A stretch of 64,000 nt of DNA from JBLNDJ01 sp050261515 (lineage in GTDB: Bacteria > Acidobacteriota > Terriglobia > Bryobacterales > Bryobacteraceae): contig JBLNDJ010000025.1 of assembly GCA_050261515.1 (NCBI GenBank), positions 1-64,000 on the forward strand. The letters run 5' to 3'. Positions 26,153 to 34,771 of the stretch are shown piece after piece. The stretch's first letter is position 1. Every line of letters begins with the position of its first letter. A program made the position numbers and the translations under genes. The notes below the pieces were generated by a model. The model made no database searches. It had not been told where the DNA came from and saw nothing but the letters and a program-made list of their open reading frames with translations.

Positions 26153-26276
26153 CGGCTGGAGCGGTAGGTCCCCCAGCCGGTGCAACGGTTTCATGAAATT
26201 CGTGGAATCCACCCACCGAGCCTACGAATCCACCCAGACATTCGAATTGGCATTGTACTTGAGGAGTGGCACGCCT

Positions 26277-26510
26277 ATGCAATTAAACCCGGATGAGTTG
26301 AAGGCGCACCTGCTGGAAACCGATGAGGATTTCCGGCGTCTGGCGGCTCAGCACTGCGCGTACAAGAAACAGCTCGAGGCTTTCGCCTCACGCCCGTACC
26401 TGACTCCGGAGGAGCAGGTTGAAGAGAGCCGGATCAAGAAGCTGAAGCTGAAGCTGAAAGACCAGATGCAGGAAATCGTCGATCGGTATCGCCACGAACA
26501 CGTGGCGTAG
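26277..26510 (+). CDS. DUF465 (YdcH-like) small protein
   Basis: A 77-residue helical protein with the DUF465 pattern: FRRLAAQHCAYKKQLEAF, a short loop with YLTPEEQVEE, then the lysine-rich helix IKKLKLKLKDQMQEIV. The function of this widespread family is not established. An AGGAG site lies about 10 bases before the chosen ATG at 26277; an ATG further upstream (26193) has no such support. It has its own strong terminator at 26547-26572. Confidence 0.88.
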   Translation: MQLNPDELKAHLLETDEDFRRLAAQHCAYKKQLEAFASRPYLTPEEQVEESRIKKLKLKLKDQMQEIVDRYRHEHVA

Positions 26511-26546
26511 CCATCGGGTGCGCGAAGTCGGACCACAGTTCTGGTG

Positions 26547-26572
26547 GGCGGCCGGTCAGTGCGCCGGCCGCC
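26547..26572 (+). terminator. Hairpin terminator after the DUF465 gene
   Basis: A perfect nine-base stem, GGCGGCCGG (26547-26555) and CCGGCCGCC (26564-26572), with an eight-base loop. A short T-rich tract (CGGTTTTCC) follows about 15 bases later, so termination is plausible although the T-run is not adjacent. Confidence 0.6.
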
Positions 26573-26628
26573 GCCGCTCTTCCGGTTTTCCCGTCCCGAT
26601 CCTTCTCCCGGGCATCCAATCAAAAAGG

Positions 26629-26659
26629 TAAGTTGGGGTTGTGACTAAGTTGGGGTTGT
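26629..26659. repeat. Two-copy direct repeat before the DUF4126 gene
   Basis: TAAGTTGGGGTTGT occurs at 26629-26642 and again at 26646-26659, a 17-base period, ending 17 bases before the DUF4126 start. It may be a recent slip duplication or a regulator site overlapping the leader. Confidence 0.6.
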
Positions 26660-26676
26660 AGCCCGCGGGAGGGCGC

Positions 26677-27645
26677 ATGGGGGATTTATCGCTCGTCGCA
26701 TCGGCGCTGGGGCTCGGATTCGTGGCGGGCTTCCGGCTCTACCTCACCGTGCTGGTGCTCGGGCTCGCCATGCGGTTCAATATCCTGCCGTTCAGTGCCC
26801 AGCTTGGCAGCCTCCACGTTCTGGCCGACACGCGGATTCTCGCGGCCGCGGCCGTGCTGGCCGCCATCGAATTCTTCGCAGATAAAGTTCCCTGGATCGA
26901 CAGCATCTGGGATTCGGTCCACACGGTGGTCAGGCCGCTGGGTGCGGCAATCCTCGGCTCGGCCGCCGCATCGGGCCTCGACCCGGCGCTTCGCTTGCTT
27001 GTGATGCTGCTTACGGGCGGCGTCGCGCTCTCGGGACATTCGTCGAAAGCCGCGACGCGCCTGGCGGTCAACAACAGTCCGGAACCCGCCAGCAACATCG
27101 CGCTCAGCGTGGCGGAGGACGCGCTCGCGCCGCTCGGCATATGGCTCTCGCTCCAGCACCCGTTCGTCATGCTGGCCTTCGTCGCGGCCTTCCTCGGTTT
27201 GTTCGGGTGGCTGTCGCCGAAGATTCTCAGGCTGGTGAAACTCGAATGGACGGCGCTGGGCTCATCGCTCGGGAGAGTGTTCGGAGGACGCAAATCCGCG
27301 GGCGCGATCATGCCGGACGCATATGCCGCGACGCCGGTGGCGCGCGTGTTCAAGCCGTTGGCGGGACGCATGCGCAAAGCCGAAGACGGCGCTCCCGTGC
27401 TGCGCTCGGCTGCCGGCAAGGATGTGGGGGGATTGCGCAACTCGATCGGCTATCTGCGCTTCGATCCGGACCGCGTGGCGTTTCTGACGCGCAGGGGATT
27501 CCGGAAGCGCACCGTCGAGATTCCGCTCTCCGAACTCGGGGATGTGAGTTTCCGGCGTGGGATTCTGCTCGATCGCCTGACGTTCACCACCGCGAATGGG
27601 GACAGGACGTTCTATCTGTTCAAGAGCGCGGAAGAAGGCGTCTGA
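26677..27645 (+). CDS. DUF4126 membrane protein with soluble C-terminal domain
   Basis: The first 190 residues are hydrophobic and match DUF4126: LGFVAGFRLYLTVLVLGLA, then FFADKVPWIDSIWDSVHTV, and GGVALSGHSSKAATRLAVN. They form about six membrane segments. The C-terminal 130 residues are soluble, with VGGLRNSIGYLRFDPDRVAF and a PH-like beta pattern. The family has no assigned function. The gene starts with an ATG preceded by GGGAGGGC, and its stop codon lies inside the stem of a terminator hairpin. Confidence 0.82.
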   Translation: MGDLSLVASALGLGFVAGFRLYLTVLVLGLAMRFNILPFSAQLGSLHVLADTRILAAAAVLAAIEFFADKVPWIDSIWDSVHTVVRPLGAAILGSAAASGLDPALRLLVMLLTGGVALSGHSSKAATRLAVNNSPEPASNIALSVAEDALAPLGIWLSLQHPFVMLAFVAAFLGLFGWLSPKILRLVKLEWTALGSSLGRVFGGRKSAGAIMPDAYAATPVARVFKPLAGRMRKAEDGAPVLRSAAGKDVGGLRNSIGYLRFDPDRVAFLTRRGFRKRTVEIPLSELGDVSFRRGILLDRLTFTTANGDRTFYLFKSAEEGV

Positions 27646-27667
27646 AAAGGGGACAGACGCCTTTTTT
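27635..27667 (+). terminator. Rho-independent terminator overlapping the DUF4126 stop
   Basis: Ten-base perfect arms AAGGCGTCTG (27635-27644) and CAGACGCCTT (27654-27663) are followed by a run of T (27662-27667). The stop codon TGA is at 27643-27645, so the 5' arm of the stem is coding sequence. Confidence 0.85.
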
Positions 27668-27695
27668 CCAGAAAGGTACCCTCCCCTTTTTTGGT

Positions 27696-29459
27696 TTACT
27701 TCGGGCAGCCCAGGCTGCCGACCGAGAGCGCGCCGGCCTCTTGAAAGTCCTTCAGGCCCGCAGGCATGGCTCCTCCGGTTGGGACGAACCAGACTTCCAC
27801 GCGGCGCTCCTGCGCGGTCGCGTCCGAAGCATTAATGGCCTGGCCCGAACGCTCGTCCGTTGAGGTTCCGCAGAAGTTCGGCTGGAATCCGGCGTCGCCC
27901 TGTTCGCTGCCGGCTGCGGTGATGAACACCTGGTTGGCGGGAACGGCCAGGCAAATACCGCTGCCCGCGGAGACGACCGCCGCGGCGTTCATCGCACGCT
28001 TGCGGTCGAGGTCGGCCTGCTGCTCGTCGGGCGATGTGTGGCCGACGAAGACCACTCTGCCCGTGGGGTCCTTATCGGTGTAGCTCTTCAATTCTTCGAG
28101 CAGCACGCGCTTGCCGCAGTTGTTCACGCGCGAATTGCCGGCCGGGAAGATGATGTCGGGCAGCCGCTGCGCGGCCATGAGCGCCTTCTTCTTCACGACA
28201 ACGTTCGCCGTCGCGGTTCCGGTGCTGCGGCCATCGGAGGCGGTCGCCGTCAAAACGACCGTCTTTCGCTGCTCGGCGTTGTCGGTGGAAGGCTCAAACT
28301 GCACGCAGGAGGAATCCCACTGATCGCCGGAGACGGCGCATTCGGAAGCTGTGTAAGTCGTCGATTGCACCTGCGCGCACTGGCCCTCGAAGCGCGGCGT
28401 GAGCGTCACCTTTTCGCCGACGTAGACTTCCGGCGGAGTCGCCACGAGCGTCCCCGATGGCGGCTTGTACTCCTTCACGGTCACGGTGGTCTGCGCCGAA
28501 GCGGGGTTGTAGGGCTCGCCCGTCGCGGCGACGGAGATCGTGTAGGTGCCCGGTTGGCGGCCGGCCGTGCCGAAGTCGAAGCTCTCTCCCTTCGACACAG
28601 GCTCGCCGTTCACCGACCACGCGTAGTTCACGTCCGTGCCGGTCACGTCTGAGGTCGGTGTGATGTGCACCGTCTCGCCCGGGCAGACTTCGGTCTTGTC
28701 CGCGCGCACGCCGAGCGTGATGTCTTTTTTCGCGGGCGGAGGAGGCGGCGGAGGCGGAGCCGCGGCGCGCGCCGGCTGCGGCGTCTCACCGCCGAATGCG
28801 AACATGATGCCGCCCTGATAGCGAATATTGTTCTGGTTAAACCGGTTGAATCCGTCGAGCGAATTGCCGCGCAGGCGCGTCATGAAGTAATCGAGCTGTC
28901 CCGGCCGGAAAAAGATGTGCCGCGTGATCCTGATGTCGAGCGCCACGCCGGCGGCCATGGCGAACCCGTTCTCCACGTTCTTCAGCTTCGCGCCGGAAGT
29001 CGATGTGACGCCCGCGAAATCCTGCGGGATGAAGATGTCGCCGGAGCTGTGCACGCCGCCGAACAGCGCGTGTATGGATGGGACGATCCGCGAGCCGCGG
29101 CTCCTCAACGACAAGCGCGGGCCGGCCATGTAGGTCAGCCAGCGGTTATCGATTCCGAAGCCCGGGACTCCGCTGTTGTAGAAGCCGCCGCCCTCGAAGA
29201 CGATTCCGAAATGGTTCGTGAGATTGACCGCAAGCGAAGTGGACGCGCCCTGCGCGTCGAACGAAGGAATGCCGAAGTTGAGAATCGGCGCGGTCGGTGT
29301 CGTGAACGGCCGCGGATCGGCGATGTTCACCGACTTCGTGTCATGAATCCAAACGTGGCTGTACAGGAGCGTCCACTCGACTCTGGGCGTCTCCTGTGCA
29401 ACGGCTGGGATCGCGGCGGACAAGGCCGCTCCCGCTAAGGCTAACCTCTTGAAATTCAT
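27696..29459 (-). CDS. Outer-membrane beta-barrel protein with PKD-like repeats and OmpA-like C-terminus
   Basis: The 587-residue protein has a signal peptide (ending AIPAVAQ). Residues 25-225 form a beta-barrel with FFRPGQLDYFMTRLRGNSLD. A proline hinge (eight prolines in a row, near 240) follows, then two PKD/Ig-like beta domains (about 248-425, with YAWSVNGEPVSKGESFDFG). The C-terminal domain is OmpA-like, with VVFVGHTSPDEQQADLDRKRAMNAA, which normally binds peptidoglycan. The protein would link the outer membrane to the wall. Its barrel shares the RxGQLDxxxxR motif with the small protein at 4310-4825. Confidence 0.85.
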   Translation of the reverse strand: MNFKRLALAGAALSAAIPAVAQETPRVEWTLLYSHVWIHDTKSVNIADPRPFTTPTAPILNFGIPSFDAQGASTSLAVNLTNHFGIVFEGGGFYNSGVPGFGIDNRWLTYMAGPRLSLRSRGSRIVPSIHALFGGVHSSGDIFIPQDFAGVTSTSGAKLKNVENGFAMAAGVALDIRITRHIFFRPGQLDYFMTRLRGNSLDGFNRFNQNNIRYQGGIMFAFGGETPQPARAAAPPPPPPPPAKKDITLGVRADKTEVCPGETVHITPTSDVTGTDVNYAWSVNGEPVSKGESFDFGTAGRQPGTYTISVAATGEPYNPASAQTTVTVKEYKPPSGTLVATPPEVYVGEKVTLTPRFEGQCAQVQSTTYTASECAVSGDQWDSSCVQFEPSTDNAEQRKTVVLTATASDGRSTGTATANVVVKKKALMAAQRLPDIIFPAGNSRVNNCGKRVLLEELKSYTDKDPTGRVVFVGHTSPDEQQADLDRKRAMNAAAVVSAGSGICLAVPANQVFITAAGSEQGDAGFQPNFCGTSTDERSGQAINASDATAQERRVEVWFVPTGGAMPAGLKDFQEAGALSVGSLGCPK

Positions 29460-29558
29460 CTTTGGTCATCTCCCCTGCAAGTGACGGAGATTGAGATGCC
29501 CGCTAAAAGATGAACGTTTTATTCTTTTGTCCCCGCGGGCGATCCGCCTCGCCGGCGT

Positions 29559-29564
29559 TATAAT
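29559..29564 (+). promoter_or_regulatory. Perfect -10 hexamer before the VWA gene
   Basis: TATAAT is exact at this place. A -35 at normal distance is not obvious. With this -10, transcription would begin near 29571, after the first possible start codon (GTG 29568). This is the reason to place the gene start at GTG 29589, which also has an AGGGGGA ribosome site eight bases before it. Confidence 0.55.
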
Positions 29565-29588
29565 CCTGTGCTGAGGGGGAAGTGGCAG

Positions 29589-30554
29589 GTGCAGTGCAGC
29601 GCCTCAAAGTCTGTTCTCCTGCTGGCGCTTGCTGCCGCGCAGGCCGGCACTCTGCAAGGCGCGAATAGCGCGAATAAGGAGGGGCGGCCCTCGATCAGTC
29701 AGAGGCGTCCACAACGCGCCGCCGGATTTGCCGGCGCGGTTCGCATGGACGTCAAGCTCGTCCTGATTCCCGTCACCGTCACCGATCCGTACGGCGTGCC
29801 CTATGCGGGCCTTCCGAAGGAGACGTTCCGGTTGTTTGAAGACGGCGTCGAGCAGAAAGTCACTTACTTCGCCACCGAGGACGCGCCCGTTTCGCTCGGC
29901 ATCGTCTTCGATGCCAGCGGCTCGATGCAGAACAAAATCCAGAAGTCGCGCCAGGCGGTGGCGGAGTTCTTTAAGACCAGCGTGCCGGGCGACGAGTTCT
30001 TCATCGTGGAGTTCAACGACTCGCCCCACCTGCTCCATAACTTTACGACCGATACCGGCGAGCTCGAAAAGGCGCTCGAATCCGTGCGGCCGAAGGGCTG
30101 GACGTCGCTGCTCGACGCGATCTATTTTTCCGTGAACCGCATGCGGTATGCGAAGAACCCGCACAAGGCGCTGCTCGTCATTTCCGACGGCGGCGACAAC
30201 GCGAGCCGCTACAACGAAGCCGAAATGCGGACCATGGTGCGCGAGGCCGATGTGTGCATTTATTCGATCGGCATGCTCGGTCCGGGTCTGCCCAAGAGCT
30301 GGATTCGCCTGCTGACGTCGCTATCGGACGAAACAGGCGGGCAATTCTATCCCGTCGAGAGGCTGCGGCACATGTCGGACGCGGTGGAGAAGATCAGCAG
30401 GGCGATCCGCAACCAGTACGTGCTCGGCTACGCATCGACGAACCAGCACAACGACGGTTTATACCGGAAGGTGGAAGTGAAGCTGGCGCCTACGCCCGAC
30501 ATGCCGCCGGCGCGGGCGTCCTGGCGCGTGGGGTATTACGCGCCGCTCCGCTGA
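29589..30554 (+). CDS. Secreted VWA protein, acidobacterial VWFA-related type
   Basis: The 321-residue protein has a hydrophobic leader (SVLLLALAAAQAG), then the segment MDVKLVLIPVTVTDPYGVPY with PKETFRLFEDG that is typical of the VWFA-related acidobacterial domain. The VWA fold follows with the MIDAS motif DASGSMQNK and later ISDGGDNASRYN. Such proteins bind divalent metal and act in protein-protein contacts outside the cytoplasm. The GTG at 29589 is preferred over GTG 29568 on promoter and ribosome-site grounds. It is followed 20 bases later by another secreted protein. Confidence 0.88.
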   Translation: MQCSASKSVLLLALAAAQAGTLQGANSANKEGRPSISQRRPQRAAGFAGAVRMDVKLVLIPVTVTDPYGVPYAGLPKETFRLFEDGVEQKVTYFATEDAPVSLGIVFDASGSMQNKIQKSRQAVAEFFKTSVPGDEFFIVEFNDSPHLLHNFTTDTGELEKALESVRPKGWTSLLDAIYFSVNRMRYAKNPHKALLVISDGGDNASRYNEAEMRTMVREADVCIYSIGMLGPGLPKSWIRLLTSLSDETGGQFYPVERLRHMSDAVEKISRAIRNQYVLGYASTNQHNDGLYRKVEVKLAPTPDMPPARASWRVGYYAPLR

Positions 30555-30574
30555 ATATTTCCTGCGACAAACGC

Positions 30575-32239
30575 GTGCGCGGCGGAATCTGCTTCCGCGT
30601 GCGGATTGCGTTCGCGATTCCCCTATGCGTTCTTGCCGCCGCGGGCATGGACTGGGAGCCCATCGGCCCGTTCGGCGGATCGGTGGCGGTGGTGGCGGTC
30701 GATCCGCATCGCGCGGGCGCGGTCGTAGCGGCGGCCGCGAACTCGTTGCTGTTTCGTTCGGCGGATGGCGGCGAGACGTGGACCGCGCTGCCGTTTCCGG
30801 CCGAAACGCGCGCCGTTCTGCATGCCTTTGCGATCCACCCGGCGGAGGCCGGCGTTTACCTGGCGGGACTGGCGGGCGAATCGCCCCGGTATACGGGGCT
30901 GTTCCGCTCCGGCGACGCGGGCGCGACGTGGCGGCGGCTCGAGGGGCTCGGCGCGATCGAGGTCTGGTCGCTCGCCTTCTGGCCCGGCGATGCGCGCGTG
31001 ATCGCGGCCGGCACGCGCGACGGCGTCTTCCTCACGCGCGACGACGGTGCCACGTGGAACCGCATTTCCGAGGCCGGCAACCGCGAGTTACAGCCAGTTG
31101 TCTCGCTCGCCTTCGATCCGCGGGACAGCGGCGTTCTTTACGCGGGCACGCCGCACCTTCCGTGGAAGACCGCGGACGGCGGAAAGACATGGCGCTCGAT
31201 TCGCGCCGGAATGCTCGACGACTCCGACGTGTTTTCGATTCAGGTGGACCCCGTGCGCCCCGACCGCGTGTTCGCGAGCGCGTGCAGCGGCATGTACCGC
31301 AGCGTGAACGGCGGCCTGCGCTGGACGAAGCTCACCGGAGCGCGGGGCGCGTCCTACCGCACGTATTTCATCGCTCAGATGCCGGGGCGGGCCTCGACGC
31401 TCTTTGCGGGTACGACGTACGGCCTGGTCCAGTCGCTCGACGGCGGCACGAGGTGGCGCAAGATCGGCACGCAGGCTGCGCGCTCGATCGCCTTCGATCC
31501 CGCGCAGCCCGGCAGGTTCTTCGTCGCGACCGATGATGCCGGAGTTCTGCGCAGCGACGACGGAGGCGTGACGCTCAAGGCCGTCAACGAAGGGCTCTGC
31601 AACCGCTACCTGGCTTCGATGGCCGCCGGAAACGGGGGGCTGGTCGCGAGTGCAACGAACGGCGCCTATCGACTGGACGCGGGCGGACGCTGGGAACGCA
31701 TTGCGGGCAAGGCGGAGGCGGCGCGGGTGCTCGCGCCGGTGCCGGGAGCGCCGGAGAGCGTGTATTCGGCATCGCGCAAGGAGGTGATGTTCTCCCCCGA
31801 TGCCGGGAAGACCTGGAAGACTGCGGGCACGATCCCGGGCAACACCGCCATCTACGGGCTGGCCGCGCTCGACGGGCGCGCGCTGCTGGCGGCGACTTCG
31901 GCCGGCCTGATGCGCTCGGAGGATTCCGGCGCGACCTGGGCGCCTGTGCCCGGCATCCTCGAGAACAGCCGCATCAGCGCGCTCGTCCGGCATTCGGGCA
32001 AGGCGGGGACGCTGTTTGCAGCGCGCTACGGAGTAATTTACGCAAGCGGCGACGGCGGAAATTCGTGGGCGCGCATCTCGCCTGGAAAATCGGTGATGGG
32101 AGTGGTGACGCAGCTCGTCGTGATGGGCGGCCGGCCGGATCGTCTCTACGCCCTCACGGGGAGAAAGGGAGTTTTCCGGCTGGACCTGACGCCACCGGCT
32201 GCCGCACGAACGAACCGATCCGCTTCACCGCGGCCATGA
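30575..32239 (+). CDS. Secreted BNR/sialidase-type beta-propeller protein
   Basis: A protein of about 554 residues with a signal sequence (RIAFAIPLCVLAAAG) and many repeats of the BNR/Asp-box type: LLFRSADGGETWTALPF, GLFRSGDAGATWRRLEG, VFLTRDDGATWNRISE, PWKTADGGKTWRSIR and others, about ten in all. It is related to VPS10/YCF48-like propellers. No sialidase catalytic residues are apparent, so it may be a structural or binding protein. The start is a GTG, either 30575 or 30599. The last 86 bases overlap the convergent aminotransferase gene. Confidence 0.8.
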   Translation: MRGGICFRVRIAFAIPLCVLAAAGMDWEPIGPFGGSVAVVAVDPHRAGAVVAAAANSLLFRSADGGETWTALPFPAETRAVLHAFAIHPAEAGVYLAGLAGESPRYTGLFRSGDAGATWRRLEGLGAIEVWSLAFWPGDARVIAAGTRDGVFLTRDDGATWNRISEAGNRELQPVVSLAFDPRDSGVLYAGTPHLPWKTADGGKTWRSIRAGMLDDSDVFSIQVDPVRPDRVFASACSGMYRSVNGGLRWTKLTGARGASYRTYFIAQMPGRASTLFAGTTYGLVQSLDGGTRWRKIGTQAARSIAFDPAQPGRFFVATDDAGVLRSDDGGVTLKAVNEGLCNRYLASMAAGNGGLVASATNGAYRLDAGGRWERIAGKAEAARVLAPVPGAPESVYSASRKEVMFSPDAGKTWKTAGTIPGNTAIYGLAALDGRALLAATSAGLMRSEDSGATWAPVPGILENSRISALVRHSGKAGTLFAARYGVIYASGDGGNSWARISPGKSVMGVVTQLVVMGGRPDRLYALTGRKGVFRLDLTPPAAARTNRSASPRP

Positions 32240-33332
32240 GTTGTTCGTAGGCCGCGGCGTAGCTGAAGCGTATGTAGCCGTCGCCGCGCTCGCCGAAGGC
32301 GGTCCCGCTGAGGCAGGCGACGCCGGCTTCGTGCAGCAGGCGGTGCGCGAGTTCCTTCGAATCCATGCCGGTGCCGCGCACGTCCGCGAAGGCGTAGAAG
32401 GCGCCGCCGGGGAGCGCGCACCGGAAGCCCGGGACCGTGTTCAGCCCCGCGCAGAACGCGTCGCGGCGGCGGCGGAACTCGGCGACCATGCGCTCGACGT
32501 CGTCCTGCGGGCCTTTCAGCGCGGCCAGCGCCGCGCGCTGCGTGAAGCTCGCCGTGCAGGAGTTCGAGTTCACCATCAGCTTGTTGACCGCATCGGCGAG
32601 CCACTCGGGCATCACGCCGTAGCCGATGCGCCAGCCGGTCATCGCGTAAGTCTTCGAGAAGCCGTCCAGGATGACGGTCTTTTCGAGCAGCCCGGGGAGC
32701 GACGCGATCGACACCGGCGCTTCGCCGTAGTAAATGCGCGAGTAGATTTCGTCGGAGAGCACCATCATGTCGCGCTCGCGCACGAGCGCCGCGATGGCTT
32801 CCATCTCCGCGCGGGAAATCACGGCGCCGGTGGGGTTCTCGGGCGAGTTCAGGATGAGGAGCCGGGTGCGGTCCGTGAGGACCTCGCCGAGAGCGGAGGC
32901 TTCGCGCGGCATCGGCACGGGCACGCCTCCCGCGAAGCGGATCATCGATTCGTAAATCGGAAAGCCCGGGTTCGGGTAGACGACCTCGTCGCCATTCCCG
33001 ATGAGCGCGAGCAGCGTAAAAAAGATGATCGGTTTGCCGCCCGGCACCACGCACACGTGCTCGGGTCCGACGCGAACGCCCCTCGTGCTCGAGACGTGCT
33101 CCGCGATCGCCTCGCGCAGATCGGGGTAGCCCTGCGTGGGCCCGTAGTGCGTCCAGCCCTCTTCGAGCGCGCGCTGGGCGGCGTCGATGACATGCCGCGG
33201 CGTCGGGAAATCGGGCTCGCCGATTTCGAGGTGGATGACGCTCGCCCCCGCCGCTTCGAGTTTCCGCGCCTGCACCAGCACATCGAACGCCGTCTCGACG
33301 CCGATTCGTCCCATCCGTTGCGCGAGTTTCAT
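32154..33332 (-). CDS. PLP-dependent aminotransferase (aspartate aminotransferase family)
   Basis: A 392-residue class I aminotransferase. It shows IHLEIGEPDFPTPRHVIDAA, YPNPGFPIYESMI, LNSPENPTGAVIS, the SDEIYSRIYY segment, and the PLP lysine in DGFSKTYAMTGWRIGYG. The C-terminus includes GGAFYAFADVRGTG and RFSYAAAYEQL. The substrate may be aspartate or an aromatic amino acid. It overlaps the OB-fold gene upstream by four bases, so it is the third gene of a minus-strand operon after the thiolase. Confidence 0.9.
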   Translation of the reverse strand: MKLAQRMGRIGVETAFDVLVQARKLEAAGASVIHLEIGEPDFPTPRHVIDAAQRALEEGWTHYGPTQGYPDLREAIAEHVSSTRGVRVGPEHVCVVPGGKPIIFFTLLALIGNGDEVVYPNPGFPIYESMIRFAGGVPVPMPREASALGEVLTDRTRLLILNSPENPTGAVISRAEMEAIAALVRERDMMVLSDEIYSRIYYGEAPVSIASLPGLLEKTVILDGFSKTYAMTGWRIGYGVMPEWLADAVNKLMVNSNSCTASFTQRAALAALKGPQDDVERMVAEFRRRRDAFCAGLNTVPGFRCALPGGAFYAFADVRGTGMDSKELAHRLLHEAGVACLSGTAFGERGDGYIRFSYAAAYEQLMAAVKRIGSFVRQPVASGPAGKLPFSP

Positions 33333-33526
33333 TTCTTCCTGAAGTACGGGACTCCGTTCTTAGTATCGACGAGTTCGACGTCGTCGTCGATCGAGACACG
33401 CGGCCCAATGATGCGCCCGGTCACGCGCGAGCCGTCGCCGCAGATCACGATCGCAATCTGGTACGGCGCCTCGTTCACGAAGGCCTCGGGCGCCGAATAG
33501 ATCACTGTTTCGGTGTAGACCTTCAT
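33329..33526 (-). CDS. OB-fold-only DUF35-type thiolase partner
   Basis: Only 65 residues: a beta-rich OB fold with YQIAIVICGDGSRVTGRIIG and VSIDDDVELVDTKNGVPYF. In DUF35 proteins this OB fold follows a zinc ribbon with four Cys; the ribbon is missing here. In archaea and in steroid-degrading bacteria DUF35 proteins hold thiolase-type enzymes and acyl-CoA partners together. The ATG overlaps the thiolase stop (four bases), which supports a thiolase complex. A longer frame upstream lies inside the thiolase gene and is not supported. Confidence 0.8.
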   Translation of the reverse strand: MKVYTETVIYSAPEAFVNEAPYQIAIVICGDGSRVTGRIIGPRVSIDDDVELVDTKNGVPYFRKK

Positions 33527-34683
33527 GCAGCCCTCAGGATGGTGACCACAGCCGTCGCGCCCGAGCCGCCGAGGTTTTGGGCGAGCCCGATCTCGTGGCG
33601 CGCAAGCTGCATCTCGCCCGCCTCGCCGCGGATCTGTAGTGCTATGTCGCAGATCTGCGCCACGCCCGTCGCTCCGACCGGGTGCCCCTTGGCCTTCAGG
33701 CCTCCGCTCGCGTTTACCGGCCGCATGCCCTCGGGCAGCGTGCAACCCGCCGAGGTATACGGGCCACCTTCGCCGCGCCCGGCGAAGCCGAGATCTTCGA
33801 GCGCGATGATTTCAGCGATCGTGAAGCAGTCGTGCAACTCGGCAAATTGTATGTCCCCGGGACTCAGGCCGGCCATGCGGTACGCTTTCTCGCCCGCGCG
33901 CTTCACGGCGGGAAACGTCGTGATGTCGTCCTTCTCGTCGAGCGCGAAGCGGTCCGAGGTCTGGGCGATGCCGGCGACGCGGACGGCCTTGCCGGAGGGC
34001 CGGAAGCCGGGCTCGTAGGGCGCGAGCAGCACGGCCGCGGCGCCGTCGCTCACCAGCGAGCAGTCGTAGACGGTCAGCGGGTCGGCGACGGGCTTGCCCG
34101 CGAGCGCCTGCTCCGGAGTGATGACCTTGCGCATGTGCGCGTAGGGATTTTTCGCGCCGTTGGCGTGGTTTTTCACGGCGACCGCGGCCAGGTCCTCGCG
34201 CGTGGTGCCGAAGTCGTGCATGTGGCGGCGCGCGATCATGGCGAACAGGGCGGGGAAGGTAGCGCCGGCCTTCATCTCGGTGGAGACGTCGCCCGCCGAG
34301 GCCAGGATCTCGGCGACGCGCGGCGTCGGCTGCGAGGTCATCTTTTCGACGCCGGCCACCAGCACGAGGTTGTAGATTCCGGCCGCCACGGAAGCCCAGG
34401 CGTGGAAGAACGCCGATCCACCCGACGCGCAGGCGGCTTCGAAGCGGGTGGCCGGAACTCCCGGTAAACCCAGGCCTTCGGCGATGAACGGCGCCAGATG
34501 GCTCTGCCCTACAAAGGATGGACCCGCAAAATTGCCCAAATATAATGCTTCTACCTGAGAAGGTCGTATATTGCCGTCTTCCATCGACTTACGGCCTGCC
34601 TCGACTGCCAGGGAACGAAGATCGCGGGTGGGAAACGCCCCAAAGTGGGTCTTGCCGAGACCGACTACCGCAACAGGTCTCAT
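33523..34683 (-). CDS. Thiolase, SCP-x type (acetyl-CoA acetyltransferase)
   Basis: A 386-residue thiolase-fold enzyme. The nucleophile is Cys85 in EAACASGGSAF. The second motif HDCFTIAEI and the third GLKAKGHPVGATG supply the other active-site residues. This is the SCP-x/non-decarboxylating branch that usually works with DUF35 OB-fold proteins, and the next gene encodes one. The likely role is condensation or cleavage of beta-ketoacyl-CoA; the pathway is unclear. It diverges from the sigma factor gene, with 88 bases between. Confidence 0.92.
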   Translation of the reverse strand: MRPVAVVGLGKTHFGAFPTRDLRSLAVEAGRKSMEDGNIRPSQVEALYLGNFAGPSFVGQSHLAPFIAEGLGLPGVPATRFEAACASGGSAFFHAWASVAAGIYNLVLVAGVEKMTSQPTPRVAEILASAGDVSTEMKAGATFPALFAMIARRHMHDFGTTREDLAAVAVKNHANGAKNPYAHMRKVITPEQALAGKPVADPLTVYDCSLVSDGAAAVLLAPYEPGFRPSGKAVRVAGIAQTSDRFALDEKDDITTFPAVKRAGEKAYRMAGLSPGDIQFAELHDCFTIAEIIALEDLGFAGRGEGGPYTSAGCTLPEGMRPVNASGGLKAKGHPVGATGVAQICDIALQIRGEAGEMQLARHEIGLAQNLGGSGATAVVTILRAA

Positions 34684-34771
34684 ATACTATGAGAATAGCG
34701 CCATAAATGCGATTACGGATCGCAAATCCTCCACGTTCCGGCTCCCTCACGCGTCATCGGTTTATAGGCGC

